Assembly: GCF_013390595.1 (NCBI RefSeq) | Contig: NZ_JACAWV010000007.1 | Coordinates: 868,001-932,000 of the forward strand | From: Rhizobium sp. RM | Lineage (GTDB): Bacteria > Pseudomonadota > Alphaproteobacteria > Rhizobiales > Rhizobiaceae | Direction: 5' to 3' | Length of the DNA: 64,000 nucleotides | Part shown: piece by piece, positions 43,621 through 51,676 of the stretch | Layout: each line of letters starts with the position of its first letter | How positions within the stretch are numbered: the first letter of the stretch is position 1 | Notes under the pieces: model-generated | What the model was told of the DNA's origin: nothing | Database searches by the model: none | The model's input: only the letters and a program-made list of their open reading frames with translations | Position numbers and translations under genes: made by a program

Positions 43621-44271
43621 TCAGAGGTCGATGGCCGGCTCCACGATCGCCATTGTCGATTCGACGTGATGGCGGGCTGCGCGTTCAGCATCATCTTCGT
43701 TGCGGTTGACCAGTGCATCAAAGATTTTGCGATGCTGAATGTTGGTTTCTTTCACTTCCGATTCCGAGAACAGGATCGGCACACGCAGCATCCAGTAGTG
43801 GAACTGTGTTCGCTCATGGAACTGCGCGAGCAGGATATTTTTCGATGCCGTGACGATTAGCTTGTGGAACTGCGTGTTCAGACTGTTCAGGTCTGCACGG
43901 GTCAAGGTTTCAGCTGGCTCCATCGCTTCAATGAGATTTGCAAGCGTGTCGAGTTCAGCCTGTTCGGCATGCCGCGCCGCAAGTCTGGCGGTCGCCGCCT
44001 CGATTGCAGCGCGACTTTCGAAAATTGCGTGCACCTGGCTTCGATCGATCGTTTCGACAACCCAGCCTCGCTGCCGGCTTAGAAAGCCTTCGCCCTGTAG
44101 CAACAAAAGCGCTTCCCGCACGGGCGTGCGCCCGACATTCAGGCGTTCGCACAGATCGTCTTCCACCAGTCTTTGCCCGGGCTTGAGCTCGGCACCGAGG
44201 ATCATGCTGCGCAAGCGGTTTCTGACGTCGGATGCGAGGAATTCACCTGCCGCGGCTTTTCTTGATGCCAT
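43621..44271 (-). CDS. GntR family transcriptional regulator, FCD subfamily
   Basis: 216 residues. The N-terminal winged helix includes LVEDDLCERLNVGRTPVREA, a textbook GntR recognition segment; residues about 85-216 form the all-helical FCD effector domain. FCD members respond to carboxylic or amino acids. Last gene of the minus-strand group (order of transcription: cyclotransferase, ABC importer, VOC, EamA, ProC, GntR), though it has 136 bases of its own upstream DNA that may hold a promoter (TATA-rich block near 44326-44345). Probably the local regulator of the importer and metabolism genes. Confidence 0.88.
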   Translation of the reverse strand: MASRKAAAGEFLASDVRNRLRSMILGAELKPGQRLVEDDLCERLNVGRTPVREALLLLQGEGFLSRQRGWVVETIDRSQVHAIFESRAAIEAATARLAARHAEQAELDTLANLIEAMEPAETLTRADLNSLNTQFHKLIVTASKNILLAQFHERTQFHYWMLRVPILFSESEVKETNIQHRKIFDALVNRNEDDAERAARHHVESTMAIVEPAIDL

Positions 44272-44407
44272 TACTCTTTTTCCTTTTCCGGCCCTTCAGT
44301 AAGCCTTACCGCCAAACTATCGATTTTGGTATATTCTCTCGTGTATAAGCAAGGTCTTCCCACACCCAAGAATCCGAAACCCGGCTGTGTGTGATACCGG
44401 CAAGCTG

Positions 44408-45220
44408 TCACGTCAGCCTCCCCAGTTCCTCAGAACGCGACCGGGCAGCCTCGACGGCGTACCGCATGAGCGGTGCGAGTCCCTTATCTGCATCCTGAAG
44501 CACCGAAAGAGCGGCGGCTGTCGTGCCGTTCGGGCTCGTGACTTCTTTGCGCAGGGCAGAAGGATCGGCCAATGGGTCCAACGCCATCTTGGCCGCGCCA
44601 TAGAGGGTCTGTTTGGCGAGCTGCATAGCGAGATCAGGCGACAGCCCGACAGAAACACCGGCTGCACTGAAGGCCTCAAGGAAGGAGAACAGATAAGCAG
44701 GACCTGAACCTGAAACGGCCGTCACAGCATCCATCATCCCCTCGTCCTCAACGAAGACGACGCGACCGATAGCAGCAAGCAGGGTTTCCGTATGCTGTCG
44801 ATCCGCCGCACACGCGTTGCCACTGGAACAGCAGACAATCATGCCCTCCCCGATAGCAGCCGGCGTGTTCGGCATGGCGCGGATGATGACTGCATTCTCC
44901 CCGGCCTCGTGGCGCATGCCGTCGATGGTCACGCCAGCCGCGATAGAAATGACCAGACCACCCGATGTCAGGTGGTCACGACCTGCGGCAATTGCACCTG
45001 CAACCCCTTGTGGCTTGGTTGCAATCACCAGGATATCGGCGTGGTAGTCGGGGGGTAGATCGGAAAGGTCAGCATAACTATTCGCCCCAACCTCTTGCGC
45101 ACGCTTTCGCAGAGCGTCGTTAACTTCCACGACCGCGAACCGGTGACCTGCCATCCCGATCCAGCTTCGCAACATGGCAAATCCCATATTGCCGGCCCCG
45201 ATCAGCAGAACATTTTTCAT
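44408..45220 (-). CDS. proC: Pyrroline-5-carboxylate reductase
   Basis: 270 residues. N-terminal Rossmann motif LLIGAGNMGFAMLRSWI, and the C-terminal signature VSGSGPAYLFSFLEAFSAAG with the substrate-binding TSPNGTTAAAL. The enzyme reduces 1-pyrroline-5-carboxylate to proline with NAD(P)H; paralogues in catabolic loci can reduce other cyclic imines. Being embedded in a transporter/GntR locus rather than with housekeeping genes, it may be such a specialised copy (inference). The exporter gene lies 43 bases upstream on the same strand. Confidence 0.9.
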   Translation of the reverse strand: MKNVLLIGAGNMGFAMLRSWIGMAGHRFAVVEVNDALRKRAQEVGANSYADLSDLPPDYHADILVIATKPQGVAGAIAAGRDHLTSGGLVISIAAGVTIDGMRHEAGENAVIIRAMPNTPAAIGEGMIVCCSSGNACAADRQHTETLLAAIGRVVFVEDEGMMDAVTAVSGSGPAYLFSFLEAFSAAGVSVGLSPDLAMQLAKQTLYGAAKMALDPLADPSALRKEVTSPNGTTAAALSVLQDADKGLAPLMRYAVEAARSRSEELGRLT

Positions 45221-45263
45221 GGCATCACTCCTTCAATCTGCGGTGTCTCACCGCTGTAAGTCA

Positions 45264-46151
45264 TCATTTGCGGGCCAGCAGTCCGGACGAAACAATCAAA
45301 ACCGCCCCCACAATCGTAATGCCATCTGGGATCGTGCCGAAAACCAGGTACCCAAAGCCGGTCGCCCAGATGAGGTGTGTGTATGAGATCGGTGCAAGGC
45401 GGGAGACCTGCGCCTCGGGTCGCCGGTAAGCACAGGCAATGGCAACATGTGCCGCGAGCCACAACACGGCTGTTGCAACAGACAGGACCACATCAATTCC
45501 CGTCAACTGCCGAAAGAAAAAGGGCATCGTTGCGCTCAAAAGCACAAATCCCGTGAGCGACGAATAAGCGAGTGTCGTCACGAGACTATCAGCTAGGACA
45601 GCCCGGCGCGTCATCACAAGAGCCGTAGCCCAGCAGGCTGCGGACGCGATCGAAAACAACGCTGCAGGATTGTAGTCGGCAAACCCCGGACGCAGGATCA
45701 CCAGGACGCCGATCAACCCACCGAAGACCCCAACCCACCGCAGGCGAGGCACAGTCTCCTTGAGGATCAGCACGCACAGAAGGGTTACAATGCATGGCGA
45801 GATGAAGACCAGCGCTGTCGCCTCGGCAAGCGGTTGCAGGCTCAGCGCCGCAATCAAAAGGATCGTCGCCCCCGCCATTCCAATGCCGCGAATGATCTGG
45901 TCGGCAGCCGCCACACTCCGCGCCGGCCTGCCACATCGCAGGCAAACGACGACCAGCAGGGTAGATGCGGCCAGATAACGAAACCAGGCAATCTGGAATG
46001 GATGGTAGGTCGCTGACAGATGTTTGGCGATGACGTCAGACGCAGCAAACAGAACCATCGCGGCAAGGCAGAGCAGAACACTCTCTTGCCCACGCAAGGC
46101 GGCACCCAGATCGACGCCCGCACCTGTACGAGAGAAAATCCTTGACATCAC
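45264..46151 (-). CDS. EamA/DMT family transporter
   Basis: 295 residues with about ten membrane helices in two EamA repeats (first ending around FGGLIGVLVILRPG, second ending ITIVGAVLIVSSGLLA). Family members usually export amino acids or metabolites, or import nucleotide sugars. It is sandwiched between proC and the VOC gene (six-base gap on that side), so very likely in one operon. The cargo may be the amino acid or product handled by this locus. Confidence 0.87.
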   Translation of the reverse strand: MMSRIFSRTGAGVDLGAALRGQESVLLCLAAMVLFAASDVIAKHLSATYHPFQIAWFRYLAASTLLVVVCLRCGRPARSVAAADQIIRGIGMAGATILLIAALSLQPLAEATALVFISPCIVTLLCVLILKETVPRLRWVGVFGGLIGVLVILRPGFADYNPAALFSIASAACWATALVMTRRAVLADSLVTTLAYSSLTGFVLLSATMPFFFRQLTGIDVVLSVATAVLWLAAHVAIACAYRRPEAQVSRLAPISYTHLIWATGFGYLVFGTIPDGITIVGAVLIVSSGLLARK

Positions 46152-46157
46152 GCGGGC

Positions 46158-46595
46158 TCAGGACTTGCGGATTTCAAGGACGATGCCGGCATTGTCCCGG
46201 GTGTCGAAATAGCAGAAGCCGGAGCCGTCCATCCTTTTGCCGCGAGCGATCACACCGAGGTTGAGCGCCCGCCCCTGTGCTTCCGCCGCATCGCGATCCG
46301 CCACCTCGAAACCGAGATGATAGACACCCTCACCACGTTCATCGAGGAAGCGTTTCTGCGGAGAGTCCAGGTTACCTGGATCGCAGAGCTGAATCTGGAC
46401 GTTTTCAAGATCACAGCACTTGTATCGCATCGCGTCCGAGGCCGCCTTGTTGGGCACTTCAAATTCGAGATAGGTGCCCTTTTTCGGGTAATCGAACCAC
46501 GGCCCGACCCCCAGACTTTCATAGTAGGCGACCGTTTTCGCAAGATCGCGAACGACGATGCAGACGTGGTGAAGATGCTGGAAGATTTGGGACAT
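46158..46595 (-). CDS. VOC superfamily metalloprotein (glyoxalase/dioxygenase fold)
   Basis: 145 residues from ATG 46595 (MSQIFQHLHH). The beta-alpha-beta-beta-beta repeats of the VOC fold are visible: HHVCIVVRDLAKTVAYYESLG at the start and GVYHLGFEVADRDAA followed by CYFDTRDNAGIVLEI. Candidate metal ligands are His near residue 9, His in YHLGFE and the terminal Glu in VLEIRKS. Such proteins act as glyoxalases, epimerases or isomerases. Situated six bases before the EamA gene. The exact reaction is not identifiable. Confidence 0.82.
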   Translation of the reverse strand: MSQIFQHLHHVCIVVRDLAKTVAYYESLGVGPWFDYPKKGTYLEFEVPNKAASDAMRYKCCDLENVQIQLCDPGNLDSPQKRFLDERGEGVYHLGFEVADRDAAEAQGRALNLGVIARGKRMDGSGFCYFDTRDNAGIVLEIRKS

Positions 46596-46624
46596 GACAC
46601 GTTCCTTGTGAGCAAGACGCAAAG

Positions 46625-46648
46625 GCCTTCCCCCGCGCGGGGGAAGGC
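46625..46648 (-). terminator. GC-rich hairpin after the ABC ATPase
   Basis: GCCTTCCCCC (46625-46634) pairs perfectly with GGGGGAAGGC (46639-46648), loop of four. On the minus strand it is followed by CTTTGCG. It separates the ABC importer from the VOC gene and may reduce read-through. Confidence 0.6.
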
Positions 46649-46684
46649 GCGCGTTGTCTGTTTCGAATCTGGTAAATGGCGTAG

Positions 46685-47470
46685 TTACGCTGGCAACAGG
46701 CGGGCGAGGAATTGCCGGGCGCGATCGCTTTTCGGCGCAGTAAAGAATTGCTTCGAGCGGGCATCTTCTGCGAGACGGCCCCCTTCCATGAAGATCACCC
46801 GGTCAGCGACATCGCGGGCGATACCCATATCGTGCGTGGCGATCATCATGGTCTGCCCTTCCTCGGCAAGCTTGCGGATCGTCTCGACCACCTCCTGTGC
46901 AAGTTCGGGGTCGAGTGCGGAGGTCGGTTCATCCAGCAAGAGGACACGGGGCTGCATGGCCAATGCGCGTGCAATTGCCACACGTTGTTGTTGGCCACCG
47001 GAAAGTTCGGAGGGATAGGCATCCTGCTTTGCCTTGAGCCCGACCTTGTCGAGCAATTCCAGAGCAAGTTTCATGGATTCAGCCTTCGGACGACGCAGCA
47101 CCTGCACCGGACCACACATGACATTCTGCAGCGCCGTCATGTGTTTGAACAGGTTGAAATGCTGGAACACCATACCGATTTTCTGACGTTGACGGCTTAT
47201 CTCGGCATCGGAGAGTTCATGCAGCGCACGATCCCCGATGCGGTAGCCAATCAGTTCGCCATGGACGTAGATCCGGCCTGCGGAAATCGTCTCCAGATGG
47301 TTCACGCAACGCAGCAGCGTCGATTTTCCGGCACCGGACGGGCCGAGCAACGCGACAACTTCGCCCTGCGGGACATCGAAACTGACATCGGAAAATGCGG
47401 AGACCATGCCCCATTTCTTGGAAACGCCAACCACGGAGACGGCGTGTTTCTGAATGTTCAGGTCGCTCAT
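46685..47470 (-). CDS. Polar amino acid ABC transporter ATP-binding protein
   Basis: 261 residues from ATG 47470, overlapping the permease stop as ATGA; a longer frame to 48391 runs antiphase through the permease gene and is spurious. Walker A GPSGAGKSTLLRC, signature LSGGQQQRVAIARAL, Walker B LLLDEPTSALDPE, H-loop IATHDMGIA. It completes the three-gene importer with the permease at 47467 and the binding protein at 48333. A strong hairpin follows. Confidence 0.92.
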   Translation of the reverse strand: MSDLNIQKHAVSVVGVSKKWGMVSAFSDVSFDVPQGEVVALLGPSGAGKSTLLRCVNHLETISAGRIYVHGELIGYRIGDRALHELSDAEISRQRQKIGMVFQHFNLFKHMTALQNVMCGPVQVLRRPKAESMKLALELLDKVGLKAKQDAYPSELSGGQQQRVAIARALAMQPRVLLLDEPTSALDPELAQEVVETIRKLAEEGQTMMIATHDMGIARDVADRVIFMEGGRLAEDARSKQFFTAPKSDRARQFLARLLPA

Positions 47471-48315
47471 CTTTGGGGGAATACCTTTTCGAGAATCGTC
47501 TGAATGGCGGTGGCGAAAGCGGTCATCACCAGGTACCAGAATGCCGCAACGGCAAGCAGTTCCACGACATGGAAATTGGAAGAATAGATGTCGGTCGCAA
47601 CACGCAGCAATTCGAGGTACCCGATTGCGGAGGCGAGTGATGACGACTTCAGCAGCATGATGTATTGATTGCCTGCAGCCGGAATAATGATCCGTCCCGC
47701 TTGCGGAATGACCACCTGAACCAGCACCTGGCGCTGGGTCATGCCAAGCGCGGTTGCAGCCGCTCTCTGCCCCTTGTCCACGGCAAGAATGCCGGCACGG
47801 ATAATCTCGCTCATATAAGCGCCTTCCGCCAGACTGAGACCCGCCAGCGCCGCAAGGAATGGCGTGACGATGGTTGTTGTCGGCGCGCTCACCAGAGGTT
47901 CGGCCATAAACGGCAGGCTGATGGTGATCGAGGGGAACATGATCGGCACAGCGTTGAACCAGAAGATGAGCTGGATCAGCATCGGCGTGCCGCGAAACAG
48001 ATACACATAGGTCGCGGAAATCGCCACAAGGATGGGATTGCCGCTGACCCGCATCAATGCCGCCACGAAGCCAATGACACTTGCGATGAACAGCGCGAGC
48101 GTTCCGAGGATCAGCGCGTTGACTGCTCCCATGACGATCAGCGGACTGAAGATGTAATTGGCGAAGACCCCGACATTGATGATGCGTGACTGAAAAGCAG
48201 CCTGGACAATCGTCACAACGATGAGCAGGGCAATGGCTCCGAAAATCCATGCGCCCCAACGGCGTCGATGTACGATCGGAAGTTCGGAAGAGTGAAGATG
48301 ATCTGTAACGGCCAT
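47467..48315 (-). CDS. Polar amino acid ABC transporter permease
   Basis: 282 residues from ATG 48315; frames starting further upstream enter the binding-protein gene. Five to six membrane helices, EAA loop LAVDKGQRAAATALGMTQRQ. Unlike the importer at 18371 there is a single permease, so the channel is probably a homodimer. Translationally coupled to the ATPase through ATGA. The start lies 17 bases after the binding-protein stop. Confidence 0.9.
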   Translation of the reverse strand: MAVTDHLHSSELPIVHRRRWGAWIFGAIALLIVVTIVQAAFQSRIINVGVFANYIFSPLIVMGAVNALILGTLALFIASVIGFVAALMRVSGNPILVAISATYVYLFRGTPMLIQLIFWFNAVPIMFPSITISLPFMAEPLVSAPTTTIVTPFLAALAGLSLAEGAYMSEIIRAGILAVDKGQRAAATALGMTQRQVLVQVVIPQAGRIIIPAAGNQYIMLLKSSSLASAIGYLELLRVATDIYSSNFHVVELLAVAAFWYLVMTAFATAIQTILEKVFPQR

Positions 48316-48332
48316 TGCCCTGTCCGACTTCG

Positions 48333-49199
48333 TTAGCGCTTGCTGGCGGGGAGATTGACGGTGATTTCCGAAAGCAGCGCGCCGCCGACACCCCACTTGT
48401 CCATGATCGACTTGTAGGTACCGTCAGCCAGCATTTCTGTCAGGGTAACCTTCACCGCGTCACGCAGACCGCTATTGTCCTTCCCGAACCCCCACGACGT
48501 GATGTACGGCGTGAGCATGTAGTTGCCGCCGACAATGGCGTATTTTCCGGGGAACTGACCACCCATGTAGACCAGTGCCGGGAAGTCGCCGAGATAGGCA
48601 TCAACACGTTTCAGGTCGAGCTGCATTCTGGCATCCGGCGCGGAGGGAAGCTGTTCTGCGCGGATTTCGGCTGCGCCCTTGGCCTTGCAGGCAGCAGACG
48701 CTTCCTCGACCTTGGCCATAATAACCCGGCTACCGAGCAAGGTGGCGACAGATTTTCCGCAGAAATCGGCAATAGTGTTGTATTGGCTGATATCTTCCGT
48801 GCGCACCATCGCGGAGCCACCCGAAAGCATGTAGTTGACGAAGTCGAGCTTCTGTTCACGCTCTTCGGTATCGCTGATTCCGCCCGAGGCCATGTTGAAG
48901 CGCTTGGCCTCAATACCGGGGATAAGGGCGGCATATTCTGCCTGCACATATTCCAGCTTGAGGTCGAGTCGTTTGGCAATTTCGCGAAGCAGATCGGCAC
49001 TGGCGCCCGTCACTTCGGTTGCTCCCGGCTCACGGAATTCAATCGGCGGAAATGTCTGCTGCGATCCCACGGTGATCTTGCCCGCAGTGCGTATCGCCTG
49101 CGGCACGAGCTTCGACCCCTCCCCTGCGAAAGCCGCACAACTGAACAAGACAGCCGCAAAGCCCGCCATGACGGCGGCACCACTCTTCCCAATTTTCAT
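48333..49199 (-). CDS. Amino acid ABC transporter substrate-binding protein
   Basis: 288 residues. Signal peptide ending in SCAAFAGE. Family-3 solute-binding fold: KITVGSQQTFPPIEFREPGA, then ADLLREIAKRLDLKLEYVQ. Two Cys (FCGKSV and AACKAKG) may form a disulfide. First gene of the importer operon on the minus strand. Ligand undetermined; the neighbouring ProC and GntR-FCD suggest an amino acid or derivative such as a cyclic imino acid. Confidence 0.9.
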   Translation of the reverse strand: MKIGKSGAAVMAGFAAVLFSCAAFAGEGSKLVPQAIRTAGKITVGSQQTFPPIEFREPGATEVTGASADLLREIAKRLDLKLEYVQAEYAALIPGIEAKRFNMASGGISDTEEREQKLDFVNYMLSGGSAMVRTEDISQYNTIADFCGKSVATLLGSRVIMAKVEEASAACKAKGAAEIRAEQLPSAPDARMQLDLKRVDAYLGDFPALVYMGGQFPGKYAIVGGNYMLTPYITSWGFGKDNSGLRDAVKVTLTEMLADGTYKSIMDKWGVGGALLSEITVNLPASKR

Positions 49200-49254
49200 G
49201 TCGTTACCCCAGTTTCATCTTTGATTGATGTTTTGCTTTTCTTTCACTCTATAG

Positions 49255-49286
49255 CGGCGGTGACGACCACATAGAAGCCACCGCCG
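49255..49286. other. Inverted repeat between importer and cyclotransferase genes
   Basis: CGGCGGTG (49255-49262) pairs with CACCGCCG (49279-49286), loop of 16. It lies just past the stop of the cyclotransferase-like gene. A short stem without T-run; possibly a weak 3' end. Confidence 0.4.
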
Positions 49287-49296
49287 GATAGCTTTG

Positions 49297-49797
49297 TTAT
49301 CGGGTCTCCGCCCCGCGACCCGGTATCTTCGAAGGGTTGGGACGATCAGCGCGTGGGCACTCGGCAGCCTTGTCGAAAACCGATTGTACCTTGGCGATGT
49401 AGTCCTCCGAGAAGCCCCACTGCTTCAATCCGGCCGGAATGTGCTCGAAATAGAAATTCGGCGGACGCATAGCGATGCCGGGGGTAATCAGACGATAGGT
49501 CCAGCAATCATATTGCTTGCCGTCATCGCCATAAACCGTGACGCAGCAGCGTTCGAAATCGTCGTAGTCTTCTTCGAAATGCGTCTCGTCATGCTCGAAG
49601 ACGACGCCGAACGCCTTTTCACCCCAGGCGTCAGCCGTGTTGAGAAAATGGCACCAGCCCCGATCCGTCCGGTCACCAGCAGCGTGAAAACGGAGGGCGT
49701 GATTGGCTGCGAATCCCTTCGTCACCGCTTTCGCTTCCGGCATGAACCGGGCGATCTCGATGTCGTGCAGCCAAGTGCAATAAGCGAAGTAGTACAT
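49297..49797 (-). CDS. Gamma-glutamylcyclotransferase-like protein
   Basis: 166 residues from ATG 49797 (MYYFAYCTWL); a start at 49821 adds eight doubtful residues. The beginning MYYFAYCTWLHDIEIARFMP corresponds to the YFAYGSNL strand of gamma-glutamylcyclotransferases and AIG2-like proteins, but the GSN of the anion-binding loop is replaced by CTW. An acidic block (HDETHFEEDYDDFE) may supply the catalytic acid. The family releases 5-oxoproline from gamma-glutamyl amines. Given the altered loop, substrate and even activity are uncertain. It heads the minus-strand group and is preceded by a dyad operator at 49885. Confidence 0.65.
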   Translation of the reverse strand: MYYFAYCTWLHDIEIARFMPEAKAVTKGFAANHALRFHAAGDRTDRGWCHFLNTADAWGEKAFGVVFEHDETHFEEDYDDFERCCVTVYGDDGKQYDCWTYRLITPGIAMRPPNFYFEHIPAGLKQWGFSEDYIAKVQSVFDKAAECPRADRPNPSKIPGRGAETR

Positions 49798-49884
49798 GAA
49801 ACCTCTTCCATGGGAGGGCAAAACCGCACCCGTTATTGTTGCGATAGGCTGAAGATTGCGGCCGGCCCGATCTTCATATATTGT

Positions 49885-49896
49885 TTCGTATACGAA
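49885..49896. promoter_or_regulatory. Palindromic operator candidate upstream of the cyclotransferase-like gene
   Basis: TTCGTATACGAA is a perfect 12-bp palindrome, 88 bases upstream of the minus-strand start. Its GTATAC core is the kind bound by GntR-family regulators of the FCD/FadR type, so the GntR at 43621 is the natural candidate. Confidence 0.5.
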
Positions 49897-49949
49897 GATG
49901 CATATGACGTCAACTTGACTTTTGAACCTGATTTCTGAGGAATGAAACG

Positions 49950-50216
49950 ATGATCACCATGATGGACAGCCACGCATATCCAGGCTGCCTGGCTTCGACG
50001 GATGGAGAAGTGATGGCGGGGCCAACCCACGTGCAATTCAGCGACGGTATCGTGGCTGAGGCCCGTATCACCAGCATCAGCACCGATCAGATCATTCTGG
50101 CGATCAGTGGCCACACAACATCGAAGGGCAGTGCGATTGCACAAAAATCTTGGGTGCTGGTCAGCCTCGGCGCTGATCGATGGCGCATTAAAAAGCGATA
50201 TGATCTGGAAAAATAG
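49950..50216 (+). CDS. Hypothetical small protein (88 aa)
   Basis: 88 residues, ATG at 49950 with TGAGGA about eight bases upstream (second ATG at 49959). Soluble, mostly beta-strand-like: THVQFSDGIVAEARITSIST then IILAISGHTTSKGS and a basic end RIKKRYDLEK. It has no signal peptide, Cys pair or recognised motif; the layout faintly recalls small PilZ-like barrels but lacks the RxxxR motif. It lies alone between divergent and downstream transport genes. The GC and codon pattern look native, which supports a real gene. Function unknown. Confidence 0.55.
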   Translation: MITMMDSHAYPGCLASTDGEVMAGPTHVQFSDGIVAEARITSISTDQIILAISGHTTSKGSAIAQKSWVLVSLGADRWRIKKRYDLEK

Positions 50217-50320
50217 AATGCGGTTGCGAGCTCGCCGCGCTGCTTCGCTCTCGTGACGATCAGAGCTGACCAAAGCCGAGGATTCAGCGGAAGAATACAA
50301 ATTCTCCCGTGATCTCTACG

Positions 50321-50336
50321 TATATCGCCCGATATA
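50321..50336. promoter_or_regulatory. Dyad upstream of the branched-chain importer
   Basis: TATATCG (50321-50327) and CGATATA (50330-50336) form a perfect dyad with a two-base spacer, 72 bases before the binding-protein start. It may bind the Lrp-type or GntR-type regulator encoded nearby. The rest of the 191-base gap shows nothing clear. Confidence 0.4.
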
Positions 50337-50407
50337 TCTTCTATAGCTACGGCGCCGCTGCCCCTAGAGTTTTCCTGTCCCGTTAAAGAACGGAAAGAGG
50401 GGTAAAA

Positions 50408-51523
50408 ATGAAAAAGATCGCAATCAGCGCAACTGTCGCAACCTTGCTCGCAGCACTGTCGAACATGGCTCCCGCAAAGGCTGAAGATGTCACAATCGGT
50501 GCAGTCATTCCGCTCTCAGGCGCCAGCGCCACCACCGGCAAGGACCAGAGCCGCGGTATCGAGCTTGCCGTTAAGCAGATCAACGCCAATGGCGGTGTAC
50601 TCGGCAAACAATTGAAGGTCATCGTCGAAGATTCCGGCGGCAAACCGCAGACCGCCATCGACGCCGCCAAGAAACTTGTCTCCGTGGACAAGGTGCCGAT
50701 CGTCATCGGCGAGTATTCGTCCGGCAATACCATTCCACTTGGTCAGTACCTCGTCCAGGAAGGCATGCCTCATATCAATCCGGCCTCCACCAGCGGCCTG
50801 GTTCGTGGCATCGGCGCAACTTCCTACAGCGTCGTCGGCCTCGACAACGTCTCTACCGAGTTCGCCGCACAGGATGTCATCAATCACGGCTGGAAAAAGG
50901 TTGCGGTCCTGGCAATGAACAACGCCTTCGGTCAGGGTGTTGCCGAAGAGTTCAAGAAGCATTTCACGGCGAAGGGCGGTGAAATCTCCACCACGGTCAT
51001 GTATACCATCGGCCAGTCCACCTATCGCCGCGAATTGCAGCAGGTGGAAGCCGCCGCCCCCGACGCCTATGTCTTCACCGCATATGGCACCGAAGGCGCG
51101 CTCATCATGCAGGAAGCCTTCGAACTTGGTCTTCAGGAAGGCAAACCCTGGTATTCGATCCTCATCACCATGATGAACAAGGATACACCGGCCGACTTCA
51201 AGGCAGGGCTCATCGGCATGGACGTCGGCTACATCGGCGATGGCGGTGACACCTACAAAACCGAATACGAAAAGACCTACGGTGAAGGCTTCCTCTCCGC
51301 CTATGGTGGTTACGCGCATGATGCCGTTCTGTTCGCGGCGGCCGCGCTTAACAAAGCCGGAGGCACCGATAAAGCTGCCGTTCTCAAGGCGATCGAGGAT
51401 CTGGGCAAGGAAGGCGTCAAGGGCGCAACCGGTGAGATCAAGCTGGATGCGGACGGCCAGCGGACGCATCAGCCCTACCTCAAGTTCAAGGTCGATGGCG
51501 AAAAACTCGTCGCATACGACTGA
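50408..51523 (+). CDS. Branched-chain amino acid-type ABC substrate-binding protein
   Basis: 371 residues with a signal peptide (KIAISATVATLLAALSNMAPA, cleavage near AKAED). A periplasmic-binding fold-I receptor: VTIGAVIPLSGASATTGKDQ followed by AVKQINANGGVLGKQLKVIV, typical of LivJ-like proteins. These bind leucine, valine, amides, urea or aromatic acids; the ligand here is not determined. AAAGAGGGG lies before the ATG. It is followed by a terminator-like hairpin and then the two permeases and two ATPases of the same importer. Confidence 0.92.
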   Translation: MKKIAISATVATLLAALSNMAPAKAEDVTIGAVIPLSGASATTGKDQSRGIELAVKQINANGGVLGKQLKVIVEDSGGKPQTAIDAAKKLVSVDKVPIVIGEYSSGNTIPLGQYLVQEGMPHINPASTSGLVRGIGATSYSVVGLDNVSTEFAAQDVINHGWKKVAVLAMNNAFGQGVAEEFKKHFTAKGGEISTTVMYTIGQSTYRRELQQVEAAAPDAYVFTAYGTEGALIMQEAFELGLQEGKPWYSILITMMNKDTPADFKAGLIGMDVGYIGDGGDTYKTEYEKTYGEGFLSAYGGYAHDAVLFAAAALNKAGGTDKAAVLKAIEDLGKEGVKGATGEIKLDADGQRTHQPYLKFKVDGEKLVAYD

Positions 51524-51530
51524 TGTCAGC

Positions 51531-51560
51531 AATGCCCGTTGCGATTGCGACGGGCATTTT
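51531..51560 (+). terminator. Intercistronic terminator/attenuator after the binding-protein gene
   Basis: AATGCCCGT (51531-51539) pairs with ACGGGCATT (51550-51558), loop of ten, followed by TT. It stands eight bases after the stop. A partial terminator here would give more binding protein than permease, as in other importers. Confidence 0.7.
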
Positions 51561-51676
51561 CATCCAAGCCGACAGACTTGCCCTAAGGCAGGAGTAACGA
51601 CCAGTCGCCTTCCCTTTCACACAATTCCGGACTGACGACTGCAGCCTCGTCCGGAGTTGCCCAGACGGACGTGGCT

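Noticed and set aside
47471-48391. Upstream extension of the ABC ATPase frame at 46685 into a 568-residue protein
   Set aside because: The additional part overlaps the permease gene out of frame and has no similarity to any domain; the ATGA start at 47470 is far better.
50516-51532. 338-codon frame on the minus strand
   Set aside because: Mirror frame of the branched-chain binding-protein gene; low-complexity translation.
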